Shown here: in pieces, positions 52,115 to 61,195 of the stretch
Layout: the number at the start of each line of letters is the position of its first letter
Numbering within the stretch: position 1 is the stretch's first letter
Assembly (NCBI GenBank): GCA_034926865.1
Contig: JAYFQP010000004.1
Span: 99,533-163,532, forward strand
Reading direction: 5' to 3'
Source: RGIG1902 sp034926865
GTDB lineage: Bacteria > Bacillota > Clostridia > Oscillospirales > Butyricicoccaceae
Length of the DNA stretch: 64,000 bases
The notes under the pieces: generated by a model
The model's input: the letters and a program-made list of their open reading frames with translations, nothing else
The model's database searches: none
What the model was told of the DNA's origin: nothing
Made by a program: the position numbers and the translations under genes

Positions 52115-52975
52115 TTATTTTTTCTTTACAGGTATCCATATGGCGCTCTCATACCAAGAAGAGCTCATGTCTCCCATAGAATACCATTCCACGTTGATGT
52201 CTCCGTCAAGCTCATAATCCGGGTTGCCGGGGAGCCACTCTTTAAATATTTTTGTATTGATGGTCTGAAGCGCTCCGGGAAGCGGCCCAAAACTGCTGAA
52301 CTTTGCCCATGTCGCCCCGGGCAAAGTGAAAACCCTCATCCCTTCAGGAACCACACCGCCATCATACCTTCCTGCGATCAAATAAGTGAATTTTCCGCTT
52401 TCGGGATTATCGTCGATGCAAACCCCGAACTCTGAAACTATACACTTCCCATCGCAGGTGCCCCCGGATGATGCCATGCGCGCAAAGACCTCATCCCAAA
52501 AGGCCGGTATCTCTTTGTAGGCCGTCTCAAAATCAAACACTTTTTCAAACGCGATAAGTTGGATCTTATCCATTTTTTCAACTGTGTAATCCATTTCGTT
52601 TCCTCCTTGTATATTTACGGTTATCTTTAGAGGCAGAAACACTTTAATCTTTGCAACATCTCCCCTGATTTGCTGAGGAGCCACACCGTGAAAACGGCAA
52701 AATGCCCTTGTGAAGCTTTCGGGGGTACTGTATCCGTATTTGAATGCCAAATCTATCACCTTTTCCCTGCTCTGAACCGCATCAAGCGCGGAAAGATAAA
52801 GCCGACGCATTCTTATATACTCCCCTACCGAATATCCCGTCATTATTCCAAACCCTTTCTGGAAATAAAATGGGGACATATAAACATCGGCAGCGATATC
52901 CTCGATCGAGATATCATCAAGCAAATGCTTCTCAATATAGTTCACCGCTCTTTTCAGGCTCTCTGTCCACTCCAT
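52115..52975 (-). CDS. AraC family regulator with GyrI-like effector domain (first copy)
   Basis: A 286-residue regulator. The N-terminal AraC double helix-turn-helix is seen in YIEKHLLDDISIEDIAADVY and FKYGYSTPESFTRAFCRFHG. The C-terminal GyrI-like domain (from about residue 130) usually binds drugs or small molecules. I start at MEWTESLKRA with AGAGGTGAG upstream. The window has a second gene of the same design at 57103. It is divergent from the amino acid permease gene, but a regulatory link is only a guess. Confidence 0.9.
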   Translation of the reverse strand: MEWTESLKRAVNYIEKHLLDDISIEDIAADVYMSPFYFQKGFGIMTGYSVGEYIRMRRLYLSALDAVQSREKVIDLAFKYGYSTPESFTRAFCRFHGVAPQQIRGDVAKIKVFLPLKITVNIQGGNEMDYTVEKMDKIQLIAFEKVFDFETAYKEIPAFWDEVFARMASSGGTCDGKCIVSEFGVCIDDNPESGKFTYLIAGRYDGGVVPEGMRVFTLPGATWAKFSSFGPLPGALQTINTKIFKEWLPGNPDYELDGDINVEWYSMGDMSSSWYESAIWIPVKKK

Positions 52976-53335
52976 GTTTCTCACCTCTTTATCATACTTT
53001 ACCGTAAAATGAGAGAATCGTCCTGTCATTTCCAGCTTTTAGATATCTATTATAACTTATTCTCAATATGTTTTTCTACTGATTAACATAGGACAATTTT
53101 TATAAAAACTGTTTTCAAAATATTTTATCACCCTGTCGCAGCGCCTCTATGCATCATAAAATCAACAGCGAAAATCGGCGGATTTTTTTGATAAATTTTA
53201 GACAAAGTACTTTTAATTAGTAAATATTATGCTATAATACAAAGCGTAACTATAGTTTTTATTTATATCGCAGTACTGCAGTCACTACTCCCAAAGCGCT
53301 TTGCGCTTATTATTGAAGGATTGGAAGTAAATTAT
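52976..53335. other. Gene-free stretch upstream of the permease gene
   Basis: About 360 bases. TATAAT at 53233-53238 is probably the -10 box for the permease gene, with no good -35. The leader has a short hairpin AAGCGC-TTT-GCGCTT at 53294-53308. No T-box or riboswitch core is recognised. Confidence 0.45.
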
Positions 53336-54652
53336 ATGGAGCCTACAAAGCTTAAGAAAAACGTAACGTTTATAGAGGCCATGGCGATAGTAGTGGGTAT
53401 GATTATCGGCTCTGGTATCTTTCTCAAACCCGGAATTGTTCTAAGCAACGCCGGTTCGCCTGTTCTCAGCATCTTGGCGTGGATAACAGGCGGCATAATC
53501 ACGCTGGCCTCCGCTCTATCCGTGGCGGAAATCGCTTCGTCCATTCCAAAATCGGGCGGACTGTATACTTATCTTGCTGACCTTTACGGCGATGTATATG
53601 GATTCCTCCTTGGCTGGGTACAGACAGTTATCTCATATCCCGCATCCGTGGCCGCCCAATGCATAGCGTTCGCAACCTATGCACACTTTTTCATCCCTAT
53701 GACCTCGATGCAGCAGAAGCTTCTGGGCATAGGCGCGCTTGTATTTTTGCTTACCATGAACATTCTTTCGACCAAATATGGCGGCACCATTCAGGTTCTT
53801 GCGACTGTCGGCAAGCTCATCCCTATAATCGTTATCATGGGAGCTGGTCTTGTTTCAAACTCTATGCCCGGATTTGCCGGCATGGGAAGCACATTGAGCG
53901 TCAAAGGCGCAGGTTTTGGCGCGGCGATTCTGGGCACGCTTTGGGCATATGACGGCTGGATAGGCGTTACAAATATGGCCGGTGAGCTCAAAAACCCGAA
54001 GAAGACTCTTCCCCGGGTTATCACTATCGGCGTAGTATTTGTAATCGTTGTATATGCTCTTTTTAACCTTGCTGTTTTCAACGTCCTGCCGCTTGACCAA
54101 ATAGTTTCTTCCTCAACACCCGGCGCTGATGCCGCCGTAGCCCTCTTTGGAAAGGGAGGAGCTACTTTCCTTACAGCCGGAATTATGGTCTCTGTTTTCG
54201 GCGCTCTCAACGGGTATCTTATGACAGCTGCCCGTGTGCCTCAGGCCATGGCCGAGCAGAAAAAGCTGCCCATGTCTACAGTGCTTGGCAAGATACACCC
54301 CAAGTTCCATACCCCTGCCAACGCTCTTATCATGCAGAGTGTTCTCGCCGCTGTATACATTTTCTCCGGAACCTTCAACACGCTTACTGACCTTCTTATA
54401 TTCGTGCTGTGGATCTTCTTTACGATGGGAGTATACGGCCTATTTATCCTTCGCAAAAAGAATATGTCTGCCCCTGACGGATACAAAGTTCCTCTCTATC
54501 CCTTAACTCCGATCGTAGGAATCGTAGGCGGCGCTTATATCTTTATAAGCACTATTATCAGCGATCCCATACGTTCGCTGATCGGAATTGCAATCACCCT
54601 TGTCGGCCTGCCTGTTTATTACTGGATCACCAGCAAGGAGAAAAAAGCTTAA
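53336..54652 (+). CDS. APC family amino acid permease (serine/threonine exchanger-like)
   Basis: A 438-residue, 12-segment amino acid transporter. The unwound first helix shows VVGMIIGSGIFLKPG, typical of the APC/LAT group that includes SteT and exchangers for neutral amino acids; helix 6 has WAYDGWIGVTNMAGELKNP. The start is the ATG at 53336 with GGAAG upstream; the open frame goes back to a TTG five codons earlier. With kbl-tdh in the same window, threonine use is plausible but unproved. Confidence 0.9.
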   Translation: MEPTKLKKNVTFIEAMAIVVGMIIGSGIFLKPGIVLSNAGSPVLSILAWITGGIITLASALSVAEIASSIPKSGGLYTYLADLYGDVYGFLLGWVQTVISYPASVAAQCIAFATYAHFFIPMTSMQQKLLGIGALVFLLTMNILSTKYGGTIQVLATVGKLIPIIVIMGAGLVSNSMPGFAGMGSTLSVKGAGFGAAILGTLWAYDGWIGVTNMAGELKNPKKTLPRVITIGVVFVIVVYALFNLAVFNVLPLDQIVSSSTPGADAAVALFGKGGATFLTAGIMVSVFGALNGYLMTAARVPQAMAEQKKLPMSTVLGKIHPKFHTPANALIMQSVLAAVYIFSGTFNTLTDLLIFVLWIFFTMGVYGLFILRKKNMSAPDGYKVPLYPLTPIVGIVGGAYIFISTIISDPIRSLIGIAITLVGLPVYYWITSKEKKA

Positions 54653-54662
54653 ATCCATAACT

Positions 54663-54702
54663 GGCCGCGGCTTGCTGCTTTTGCAGGAGCTGCGGCCTTT
54701 TT
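54663..54702 (+). terminator. Permease gene terminator
   Basis: GGCCGC pairs with GCGGCC and adjacent bases, followed by five T, just after the stop codon. Confidence 0.75.
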
Positions 54703-54862
54703 ATCGCCTTAGTTAAAGGCTTTAATCCTTCTTCTTTACCTTGTCATCACAGTTTTTAATGCTGGAGTACAAAACGATTGATATTATCACTGTCTTCGGT
54801 TAAAATACAATATGATATAGATTAAGGTAATGTCATGTTTGATTTTCAAGGAGGATAACAAA

Positions 54863-55057
54863 ATGGCAAAATATGTTCCTTATGAAAAGCTGTCAAAGAA
54901 AAAGAAGCAGGAGCTTTCAACTCAAAGGCGAGGAAGCTGGGGAGGGCTTAACCCTGTTACTCGAAAGCCGAAAAACCCAAAGGCCTATGACCGCAAAAAA
55001 GCGCGCAGATGGAGTGAAGAGCCACCCACCGGCGCGCTTTTTGTTTTCTTCTTTTAA
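54863..55057 (+). CDS. Small basic protein with in-frame terminator, ArfA/BrfA-like ribosome-rescue candidate
   Basis: A 64-residue, very basic protein beginning MAKYVPYEKLSKKKKQ. It has a core of RRGSWGGLNPVTRKPKNPK, a YDRKKARRW motif and a hydrophobic end GALFVFFF. CAAGGAGG precedes the ATG. The terminator hairpin lies inside the frame (54996-55042) and its U-tract encodes the FVFFF tail, so most transcripts should end about ten bases before the TAA at 55055. A non-stop mRNA of this kind, encoding a small basic protein, is the known arrangement of arfA (E. coli) and brfA (Bacillus). I see no clear ArfA sequence match, so the role is inference. Confidence 0.75.
   Translation: MAKYVPYEKLSKKKKQELSTQRRGSWGGLNPVTRKPKNPKAYDRKKARRWSEEPPTGALFVFFF
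54996..55050 (+). terminator. Terminator located inside the coding frame
   Basis: AAAAAGCGCGC (54996-55006) pairs with GCGCGCTTTTT (55032-55042), an 11-base-pair stem with a 25-base loop. The T-rich tract runs to 55055. The reading frame crosses it and stops at 55055-55057. No other terminator is seen before the next gene. Confidence 0.8.
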
Positions 55058-55094
55058 CTATATCAATATAATTTCTAGCTTATAATTATTGATA

Positions 55095-56408
55095 TCAATC
55101 AGCAAGAACATATTCCAACACAGCATCTCTGCCTTTCTCATAATCCTCTATAGAAGACTCAATAAATACATCGGGAGAAAACATGTTGCCCTCTGGATTT
55201 TTTATATTATACTTTTTGCTGAACTCAAAATATTTTGTGCTGTAGCTAATACTCATCTTAAGATTTGGCAATGTAAGTGTTTTTATATCTCCATAACAGT
55301 CAAGGGCCCCTCCTGTGGGCTGGCCCACCACGACAGCCGCTTGGGCAGCCTGTTTGATATCAAAAATTGCGAAAATCCCTGAAGAAATTGTCCTGCGGCT
55401 TATGAGGATATATACCTTTGTCTTTTTACCTTCGCCTATATAAGCGGCAAGCCGCTCTGTAAACGGATGAAGCACAGATGAGTTTCCTCCGCCATTTCTT
55501 CGGAGGTCTACAATAATCTTTTCTGCCCCTTCACGCTCAATATCGGCAAACATTTCCTGCACAAACGGCTCCATCTTGCGCTGGGACATTTCCATACATG
55601 AGTTATACTCAAAATAAAGAGCTTCATACTGAGGCAAGTATTCATAATCGTAATATTTCTGATATGTGCCCCTCAGCACATCATTTTCATCGTTGTTTAT
55701 AAACTCAATTTTATTTCCCCGAGGTATAGACGTAATATCAAAAGTCTTTGCTTCACCGTTCTTTTCTACCGTAAATATCGCATGTTCTTGGCTGTCTATT
55801 ATGCCAAGCCCATAAAGATAGGTGGGTACTTCAAGAGATTGGGGCAGCATTACGCTCAGCCAATTGTCATTTTCGTGAGGAATAAGCGTTGTAAGCTGTG
55901 TGATTACCTCATCAATATCGGTGTCGCCTATTTTCACTACCTTCGAGAACATCATGTCTTCAAGGCTCTTATCTGTATTTATAACGTACAGGTCACTTCC
56001 AAACATTTGCAGCTCTATCGGATAAAAGAAATGCTCATCACAATTCAGATGAGTGTGGGCATCGCCTATAGATGCGATTATCCTCTTGAGCTCAACCATG
56101 ACCTGTTCATCGCTCAAATCGGCCGATTTTTCCGCCAGACCATCCAATGCAGCGTCAAAATCCGCCTGTGTTATTATGCTGAATGGGTTTTTGTGCTTTC
56201 TGGGAAGCTCTTCCTTTATCATCATAAGATCTGATTTAATTCTTGCCGCTCTGTCCTCGCTAATTTTTTGAGACAGCTCCTGTTCAGCCCCTGTTTCAGC
56301 CTGAACATCCGTGCCTGTCGGCTTGCCCTCCGGCTCTGATGAATTTTCTGCACAAGCGGAAAACAACAAAACTACACATATAAGCATAACTAAAAGCTTT
56401 TTAAACAC
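55095..56408 (-). CDS. S41 family peptidase, lipoprotein
   Basis: A 437-residue exported peptidase of the S41 (tail-specific/C-terminal processing) family. The N-terminus has a signal with lipobox LLFSAC, so it is anchored outside the membrane. The nucleophile Ser is in RRTISSGIFAIF, followed by VVVGQPTGGALDCYGD; an earlier conserved segment is VDLRRNGGGNSSVL. The start is the GTG at 56408 with AGGAGTG upstream; the longer frame hides the signal peptide. The target is unknown. Confidence 0.87.
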   Translation of the reverse strand: MFKKLLVMLICVVLLFSACAENSSEPEGKPTGTDVQAETGAEQELSQKISEDRAARIKSDLMMIKEELPRKHKNPFSIITQADFDAALDGLAEKSADLSDEQVMVELKRIIASIGDAHTHLNCDEHFFYPIELQMFGSDLYVINTDKSLEDMMFSKVVKIGDTDIDEVITQLTTLIPHENDNWLSVMLPQSLEVPTYLYGLGIIDSQEHAIFTVEKNGEAKTFDITSIPRGNKIEFINNDENDVLRGTYQKYYDYEYLPQYEALYFEYNSCMEMSQRKMEPFVQEMFADIEREGAEKIIVDLRRNGGGNSSVLHPFTERLAAYIGEGKKTKVYILISRRTISSGIFAIFDIKQAAQAAVVVGQPTGGALDCYGDIKTLTLPNLKMSISYSTKYFEFSKKYNIKNPEGNMFSPDVFIESSIEDYEKGRDAVLEYVLAD

Positions 56409-56477
56409 AAAATCACTCCTAACTATAATTATGTCAAGATAGTGCCGTTCCTGCACCGTCCTGAAAACTCACTCCAG

Positions 56478-56936
56478 TCAGATGCCGAGGTATTCAAGTA
56501 TCTCTGCGGGGTTTGTATCGGGCTTTACCTTGGGCATAGCCTTCTCTATAATGCCGTTTTCATTGATGATATATGTTGAACGCACAACCCCCATGCTGAC
56601 TTTACCGTAAAGCTTTTTCTCCTGCCAAACTCCGTAAGCCTGAATCACCAGCAGTTCAGGGTCAGACAACAGTATAAATGGCAGATTATATTTTTCAGCA
56701 AACTTTTGATGTGACGACGTACTGTCTCGGCTTACGCCTATAACCGCAACATTTTGATTTTTAAATGCCTCATATGCCCCTGCAAATGCACAAGCCTGCT
56801 TTGTGCATCCCGGGCTATTGTCCTTGGGATAAAAATAAAGAACAACCTTTTTCCCTCTGAAATCAGATAGGGATATATTATTTCCATCCTTATCCGGCAA
56901 GGTAAACTCAGGCGCTTTTTCCCCTACTTCAAGCAT
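56478..56936 (-). CDS. bcp: Thioredoxin-dependent thiol peroxidase (BCP-type peroxiredoxin)
   Basis: A 152-residue peroxiredoxin of the BCP/PrxQ group that reduces hydroperoxides using thioredoxin. The peroxidatic Cys is in YPKDNSPGCTKQACAF, with a possible resolving Cys four positions on. Both are ordinary Cys codons, not UGA. AAGGAGGA lies before the ATG. It is about 70 bases upstream of the S41 gene and may be cotranscribed. Confidence 0.95.
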   Translation of the reverse strand: MLEVGEKAPEFTLPDKDGNNISLSDFRGKKVVLYFYPKDNSPGCTKQACAFAGAYEAFKNQNVAVIGVSRDSTSSHQKFAEKYNLPFILLSDPELLVIQAYGVWQEKKLYGKVSMGVVRSTYIINENGIIEKAMPKVKPDTNPAEILEYLGI

Positions 56937-57068
56937 TATTTATCCTCCTTTTTTACTGAACGAACCTTTTATCTCTTAACGCTCTCTAAAGACTTCTGCT
57001 TTTCTTAAATATTACCATATTTTAACTGCAAAGTACAGTTGGCGTCACAAATACCATATAAATACAAA

Positions 57069-57097
57069 AAAGAGAGCTGACACTATCAGCTCTCTTT
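57069..57097 (-). terminator. Terminator of the second AraC/GyrI gene
   Basis: A perfect 12-base-pair stem AAAGAGAGCTGA/TCAGCTCTCTTT around CACTA, six bases after the stop; T-rich on the minus strand. Confidence 0.88.
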
Positions 57098-57102
57098 AGC
57101 TA

Positions 57103-57972
57103 CTATCTTATTGCCGCGAGTTCTATATAACCTCTTGTACCTATTGGCTCCATCTGTATCCTTGGGTTTGATGCATCCCACTGCGCCCCTATCAAAGAGG
57201 GATCGTATTTGTCTATTGCAGCCTGAACTTGATTGATTGCTTGGCAATAATCTTCCTCTTTAAAAGGCTCTCCGATAAACATAAGATACCTTGCCTCAGG
57301 CAGCTCTATTATTTCCAGGCCGTCAGGCACAACCCCATCATAATCGAGCGGCACTTCGGCCCCCTGGACGTACGTCGATGTCCCAGGTTTTATATATGCA
57401 TCCGGCAGCCACATGCTGACCGGCTCGCCGGCTATGGATTTTATGCTGACAAGCAGCCCCCATATATCACAGCCCACCTCATCGCAGTAATCAAAATACC
57501 CTTCAGCCTTGATTCCCCTCTTAATGATAACCTTACGGGCAGGCTTTTTGATCTCCTGCACAAAAACTGTTTTTACTTCTTCCATAGGTTTCTCCTCTCC
57601 CGTCATCTGATATTTGACTCCGAACGGGGTAAAAAGATAAATCGGAACAGGGTTTTTTGCGTATTCACGCGGGTTACAGCCAAACTCGCGAAAAAACGCG
57701 CGCTGATATCCGTCAATACTGCCGAAGCCCATATCAAGCGCCACATCAGTTATTCTGCATCCCTTATCCCTAAGCCTAAGTGCCGAGCATGAAAGCCTCA
57801 GCCTTCGTATATAATCCGCGGGAGTCATGTTGACCAATCTATAAAACAACCTGTAAGAATACCACGGGGAATAAAATGATGCTCGCGACAAATCAGCCTG
57901 AGTTATATTCTCAGATAAATGAGCGGCGATGTAATCCTGCATTCTTTGAACAGCTTCCCTTTGTTCCTCCAT
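57103..57972 (-). CDS. AraC family regulator with GyrI-like effector domain (second copy)
   Basis: A 289-residue regulator with the same design as the gene at 52115. It has an N-terminal AraC DNA-binding region (LRDKGCRITDVALDMGFGSI and YQRAFFREFGCNPREYA) and a C-terminal GyrI-like domain ending GTRGYIELAAIR. The start MEEQREAVQ is chosen for GGGAGGGAAGG upstream. Identity to the first copy is low enough that they are old paralogues. Ligand and targets unknown. Confidence 0.9.
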   Translation of the reverse strand: MEEQREAVQRMQDYIAAHLSENITQADLSRASFYSPWYSYRLFYRLVNMTPADYIRRLRLSCSALRLRDKGCRITDVALDMGFGSIDGYQRAFFREFGCNPREYAKNPVPIYLFTPFGVKYQMTGEEKPMEEVKTVFVQEIKKPARKVIIKRGIKAEGYFDYCDEVGCDIWGLLVSIKSIAGEPVSMWLPDAYIKPGTSTYVQGAEVPLDYDGVVPDGLEIIELPEARYLMFIGEPFKEEDYCQAINQVQAAIDKYDPSLIGAQWDASNPRIQMEPIGTRGYIELAAIR

Positions 57973-58066
57973 ACCTTCCCTCCCCTCATCAACTATGATA
58001 AAGACTTTGAAAGAAGAATACTCGATCATTTTTGCCTACTTCATTGCTTCGCTAAAAAGCCGAAGG

Positions 58067-58582
58067 TCACCTGCGGTAAAGCTCCGTGTATATCAATTTG
58101 CCTCCCATGCGCTCCGAAAGCATAAGGCTGATAGCAGATACCGATGTGGAAAACTGGTGTTCAAGCAAGCCCTTTGCGTCGAGATCCCTGCCATTATACT
58201 CTCTTGCAAGGGTTATATGCGGAGAAAACCTCCGGCTTTCAAGCACAAAGCCCTTATCTTTCAGCTTGGTGTAAAGCCTTTGCTGCATATCCATAAAAGT
58301 CCGGTTTTCCTTAAGCCCTATCCACCATATATCCCCGCCATCCCGGGTGAAGCTCCCCACATGGTCGAAAATCAGCTCCATCGGCGAAACCGCCGTACAG
58401 TCCATCGCCGCGCTCGCATCTGCCCCCCTGTCAGCCGAAACCTCGCCTAAAAAAGCCAGCGTCAGATGAAGATTATGAGAATGTGTGAAGTTACCGCTGC
58501 CCTGAGCTTTGAGCTTCTGCTGAAGCTTTATCAGCCTTGCCTTTGTCTCCTCATCAAAATTAACCGCGATAAAAAGCCTCAT
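58067..58582 (-). CDS. thpR: RNA 2',3'-cyclic phosphodiesterase (2H/LigT family)
   Basis: A 171-residue 2H phosphoesterase. The two catalytic tetrapeptides are HLTL (in HNLHLTLAFLGE) and HITL (in FSPHITLARE). The family opens 2',3'-cyclic phosphates on RNA ends. It is two bases downstream of the DUF188 gene, last in a three-gene unit. Confidence 0.93.
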   Translation of the reverse strand: MRLFIAVNFDEETKARLIKLQQKLKAQGSGNFTHSHNLHLTLAFLGEVSADRGADASAAMDCTAVSPMELIFDHVGSFTRDGGDIWWIGLKENRTFMDMQQRLYTKLKDKGFVLESRRFSPHITLAREYNGRDLDAKGLLEHQFSTSVSAISLMLSERMGGKLIYTELYRR

Positions 58583-58584
58583 GG

Positions 58585-59025
58585 CTATACCTCCTCAAAT
58601 AAGCGTGACAGTGCGCTTTCGAAGGCCTTATCCTGATCCACAGTCCTCTTTTTGGGGCCTTTTAACCGCCCTCCTCCGTTTCTTATCCGGCTTGCCGTAT
58701 GTCTGGCCAGAAGCAAGGAGTCAATATTGTTGTCAGTATATTCGATGCCGTCCTGATTCAAAACCCTTGCCTCTCTTGCAAGGCACATAGCAGCAAGACC
58801 GTAATCCTGCGTAACGACGATATCTCCCTTTCTGACGATATTGACAAGCGCAAAGTCAACGCTGTCGGGCCCCTTTGAAAACACCATAGTATGGGCGCCT
58901 TCCTTTTCAAAGCGATGAGATGTGTCGCACAGGATTAAACATTCCGCTCCATAGATATTGGCAACCGAAACAGTTATATCAACAACGGGGCAGCCATCGG
59001 CATCTATCAGCACGCGGCGTGTCAT
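58585..59025 (-). CDS. YaiI/YqxD family protein (DUF188)
   Basis: A 146-residue protein of the DUF188 family, a PIN-like fold thought to be a nuclease but not proved. The acidic motifs are RVLIDADGCPVVD, SVDFALVNIV and DIVVTQDYGLAAM. The ATG overlaps the stop of the upstream MmcQ-like gene by four bases (ATGA), so it is coupled. Function beyond the family is unknown. Confidence 0.92.
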   Translation of the reverse strand: MTRRVLIDADGCPVVDITVSVANIYGAECLILCDTSHRFEKEGAHTMVFSKGPDSVDFALVNIVRKGDIVVTQDYGLAAMCLAREARVLNQDGIEYTDNNIDSLLLARHTASRIRNGGGRLKGPKKRTVDQDKAFESALSRLFEEV

Positions 59026-59414
59026 TTTGTACCCTCAAGTATTTCATGCTGAAGCTTTTTTGTAAGCTTTTCAAACACCAGCCGGTAGGATTCCTCGCAC
59101 ATCTGCTTAAGCTCATCCTCTGGAATATCCGCGCCCAGATCCACCGAGTTCCAACAGCGTTTATCCGTATAAAACCCCGGCATTACTGCCCCAGGATATT
59201 TTGCGCGGAGAAGCTCCGCCAGCATGGGGTCACTCTTGAGGTTGACAATATCCTTCTCCGCATACATAGGGTCGTATTTACTCGAGGGGTGCATCAGCGC
59301 GGCGAACATCTTGCCCCCAACCAAATATCTCTGCCATTGCCACTCTTCTTTAAAATCGCTTACAGCCCCAGGCATTGACAGCAGAAATGCGTCTATCCAG
59401 TCGTACGGATTCAT
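59022..59414 (-). CDS. MmcQ/YjbR family protein
   Basis: A 130-residue protein of the MmcQ/YjbR family, a double-wing fold resembling DNA-binding proteins. Conserved segments are YLVGGKMFAALM, IVNLKSDPMLAELLR and the late WNSVDLGADIPEDELKQM. AAGGAGG precedes the ATG. It is first of three overlapping or abutting genes. Its biochemical role is not established. Confidence 0.9.
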   Translation of the reverse strand: MNPYDWIDAFLLSMPGAVSDFKEEWQWQRYLVGGKMFAALMHPSSKYDPMYAEKDIVNLKSDPMLAELLRAKYPGAVMPGFYTDKRCWNSVDLGADIPEDELKQMCEESYRLVFEKLTKKLQHEILEGTK

Positions 59415-59530
59415 AGTTTTCCTCCTTATGCGGCAAAAACGCCGCGATTTTTGTTCAGATTATTATAAAGGTTTTCTCTTCCAATCAACATCCATGTACT
59501 ATGAAAAGACTACAGCGAATCTTTTCTTTA

Positions 59531-60001
59531 TTAAAGCCTTGATTTTTCATAGTCATAAGGAATACTGGTTCCCACAACAACATCCTCGATTTTGTCGATG
59601 ATAAGCCAATCATCCATGTTTCCCTGATGGTCAAACTCAAGCGGCGGTTCAATCTTCTCAACACCCTCAAACTCAACTAAGCACAGGCATTTTTTGTTCC
59701 AGCGCTCCTTTTGCTTTTCGGTAAGGTTTAATTTTTCCTGATTATCGCTCAATATTTTCAAACACTCATCTTCAGTAAGCTTAACATAATTTTGAACTGT
59801 CTTCACTCTTGCTGAAGCTGAGATAAGCGATGTGCCCTTTTCCATAAAATATACTGTTTCACTTTCAAATACACGGCTGTGCGGTATTTTGCGTCCAGCC
59901 GCCCCCCGTACAACCATCGTTTTGGTCTTGGACATAATCTTATCCAAAACACGTTCACCCTTTTTACCCGAATTGTCACAATAGGCCAAATGCACCACCA
60001 T
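59531..60001 (-). CDS. Hypothetical protein, possible PUA/ASCH-like fold
   Basis: A 156-residue cytosolic protein. KTMVVRGAAGRKIPHSRV and the later MEKGTSLISASARVKTVQNY have the feel of an ASCH/PUA-like barrel that binds RNA or modified bases. The end has an acidic GNMDDWLIIDKIEDV. I do not recognise a named family. AGAGGAAAACG precedes the ATG. It is about 35 bases downstream of the DUF523 gene, so probably cotranscribed. Confidence 0.7.
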   Translation of the reverse strand: MVVHLAYCDNSGKKGERVLDKIMSKTKTMVVRGAAGRKIPHSRVFESETVYFMEKGTSLISASARVKTVQNYVKLTEDECLKILSDNQEKLNLTEKQKERWNKKCLCLVEFEGVEKIEPPLEFDHQGNMDDWLIIDKIEDVVVGTSIPYDYEKSRL

Positions 60002-60035
60002 CGTTTTCCTCTCTTTCTTGCCAAATAACCATTAA

Positions 60036-60455
60036 TCATTTAAAATCCGAAGAATCCAACACCTTAATCCCCATTCTTAAGAGCTCTTTAGCGAACAATC
60101 CCTCTCCTTTTATCAAAGCGCCTGAAAAACTGCCGTCATAAACCTGATTAACGCCGCAAGTCGGGCTTCTTGCCTGCAAAACAGCCAGATCTACTGCCTC
60201 GGTTTTCACTTGGCTGACAGCAATCTCAACCCCTTTTCGAAAAGCCTGATCCACGTCATTTCCTTCGTTATCCATCACTCTGCCATCCACAATCTCGGCA
60301 CACTTTCTCGGCGTTCCAAGCCCAGCCAGCATCTCCGGGCAGATAGTTATAACTTCCTTATCCTCTAAAAACTCAGTTATTTTTTGGTTGTAATTATTTT
60401 TGCCGTTATACTTACAATTTTCACCCAGGATACATGCGCTGACAAGCACCTTCAA
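60036..60455 (-). CDS. DUF523 family protein
   Basis: A 139-residue DUF523 protein. The family has conserved cysteines, seen here in VSACILGENCKYNGK, ICPEMLAGLGTPR and ARSPTCGVNQVYDG, that suggest a metal site; the function is unknown. I choose the TTG at 60455 (MKVLVSACILG) because GGGAGGGG lies five bases upstream. It sits between the nucleotidyltransferase and the PUA-like gene. Confidence 0.88.
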   Translation of the reverse strand: MKVLVSACILGENCKYNGKNNYNQKITEFLEDKEVITICPEMLAGLGTPRKCAEIVDGRVMDNEGNDVDQAFRKGVEIAVSQVKTEAVDLAVLQARSPTCGVNQVYDGSFSGALIKGEGLFAKELLRMGIKVLDSSDFK

Positions 60456-60511
60456 TCTAACCCCTCCCGACAAGAACTCAAAACTTAATCAACTAGGATT
60501 TGCCCTGCGCC

Positions 60512-61195
60512 TTACAAAGCACCGGCTCTATACTCAACAATCACCTCGGATGCCCAATTAAAAAGCCTGCCGGATAACAGTTCAAAATCATCTCTATTAA
60601 GATCAGGCTGGCTTTTCAGAATCATCCCTGACAGCAGTATATCTTTCTCCGGCTGCCCCACCATTTCAATAAGCTCAGACTTTTTCTTTATGTACTCTCC
60701 GGTACGGCACCAATAAATGGCCTGTACAGTAAATGCCGCAGACTTGTAAAGCCCTTTTAATATTTCAAAATCTTTTTCGTGCACCATATTATGACCGCAC
60801 GTATGGTATATATTGCAAGCCCCTATGGAAACTGCGCGATAAACATCTTCTTTTTTAATGAACGGAAGCAGAAAGTCAAGACTCCCCAATAAAGGCAAAG
60901 TATCATAATAAAACTGAAACAGATCTGAACTTTCCCAGGAAATAAGCTCTTTATATCCTGAAATAAATCCGCATATATTCTCCCTGCATGGAAGCGTATC
61001 CAGCATCGTGCTGTATGCGCTAAGGTCTGCTGTGTCAGCCTTATCAAGAATAACTACAACATCAATATCGCTTGAAGCCGTTGCTTCTCCGCGGCCATAG
61101 CTCCCCTGGAGCCCCGCGAACCGAAGGCGTAACCCAAACAATTTCTGCAGCTTAGTCATATACTTTTTTATCCAAAGGTCTATATCAAAATCCAT
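60512..61195 (-). CDS. Nucleotidyltransferase-fold protein
   Basis: A 227-residue protein with an N-terminal Pol-beta-like nucleotidyltransferase domain. The motif GSYGRGEATASSDIDVVVI gives the GS loop and the two metal-binding Asp. The C-terminal half is helical, as in kanamycin-type or MNT enzymes. AGAAAGGA lies before the chosen ATG at 61195; the longer upstream frame is not supported. Substrate unknown; no paired HEPN or antitoxin gene is evident. Confidence 0.82.
   Translation of the reverse strand: MDFDIDLWIKKYMTKLQKLFGLRLRFAGLQGSYGRGEATASSDIDVVVILDKADTADLSAYSTMLDTLPCRENICGFISGYKELISWESSDLFQFYYDTLPLLGSLDFLLPFIKKEDVYRAVSIGACNIYHTCGHNMVHEKDFEILKGLYKSAAFTVQAIYWCRTGEYIKKKSELIEMVGQPEKDILLSGMILKSQPDLNRDDFELLSGRLFNWASEVIVEYRAGAL

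Noticed and set aside
56478..56936. Peroxiredoxin as a second selenoprotein
   Set aside because: Both candidate redox positions are ordinary Cys codons and there is no in-frame TGA.
60512..61195. Nucleotidyltransferase as part of a toxin-antitoxin pair
   Set aside because: No HEPN-domain or other antitoxin partner gene is adjacent; the neighbours are DUF523 and a PUA-like protein.
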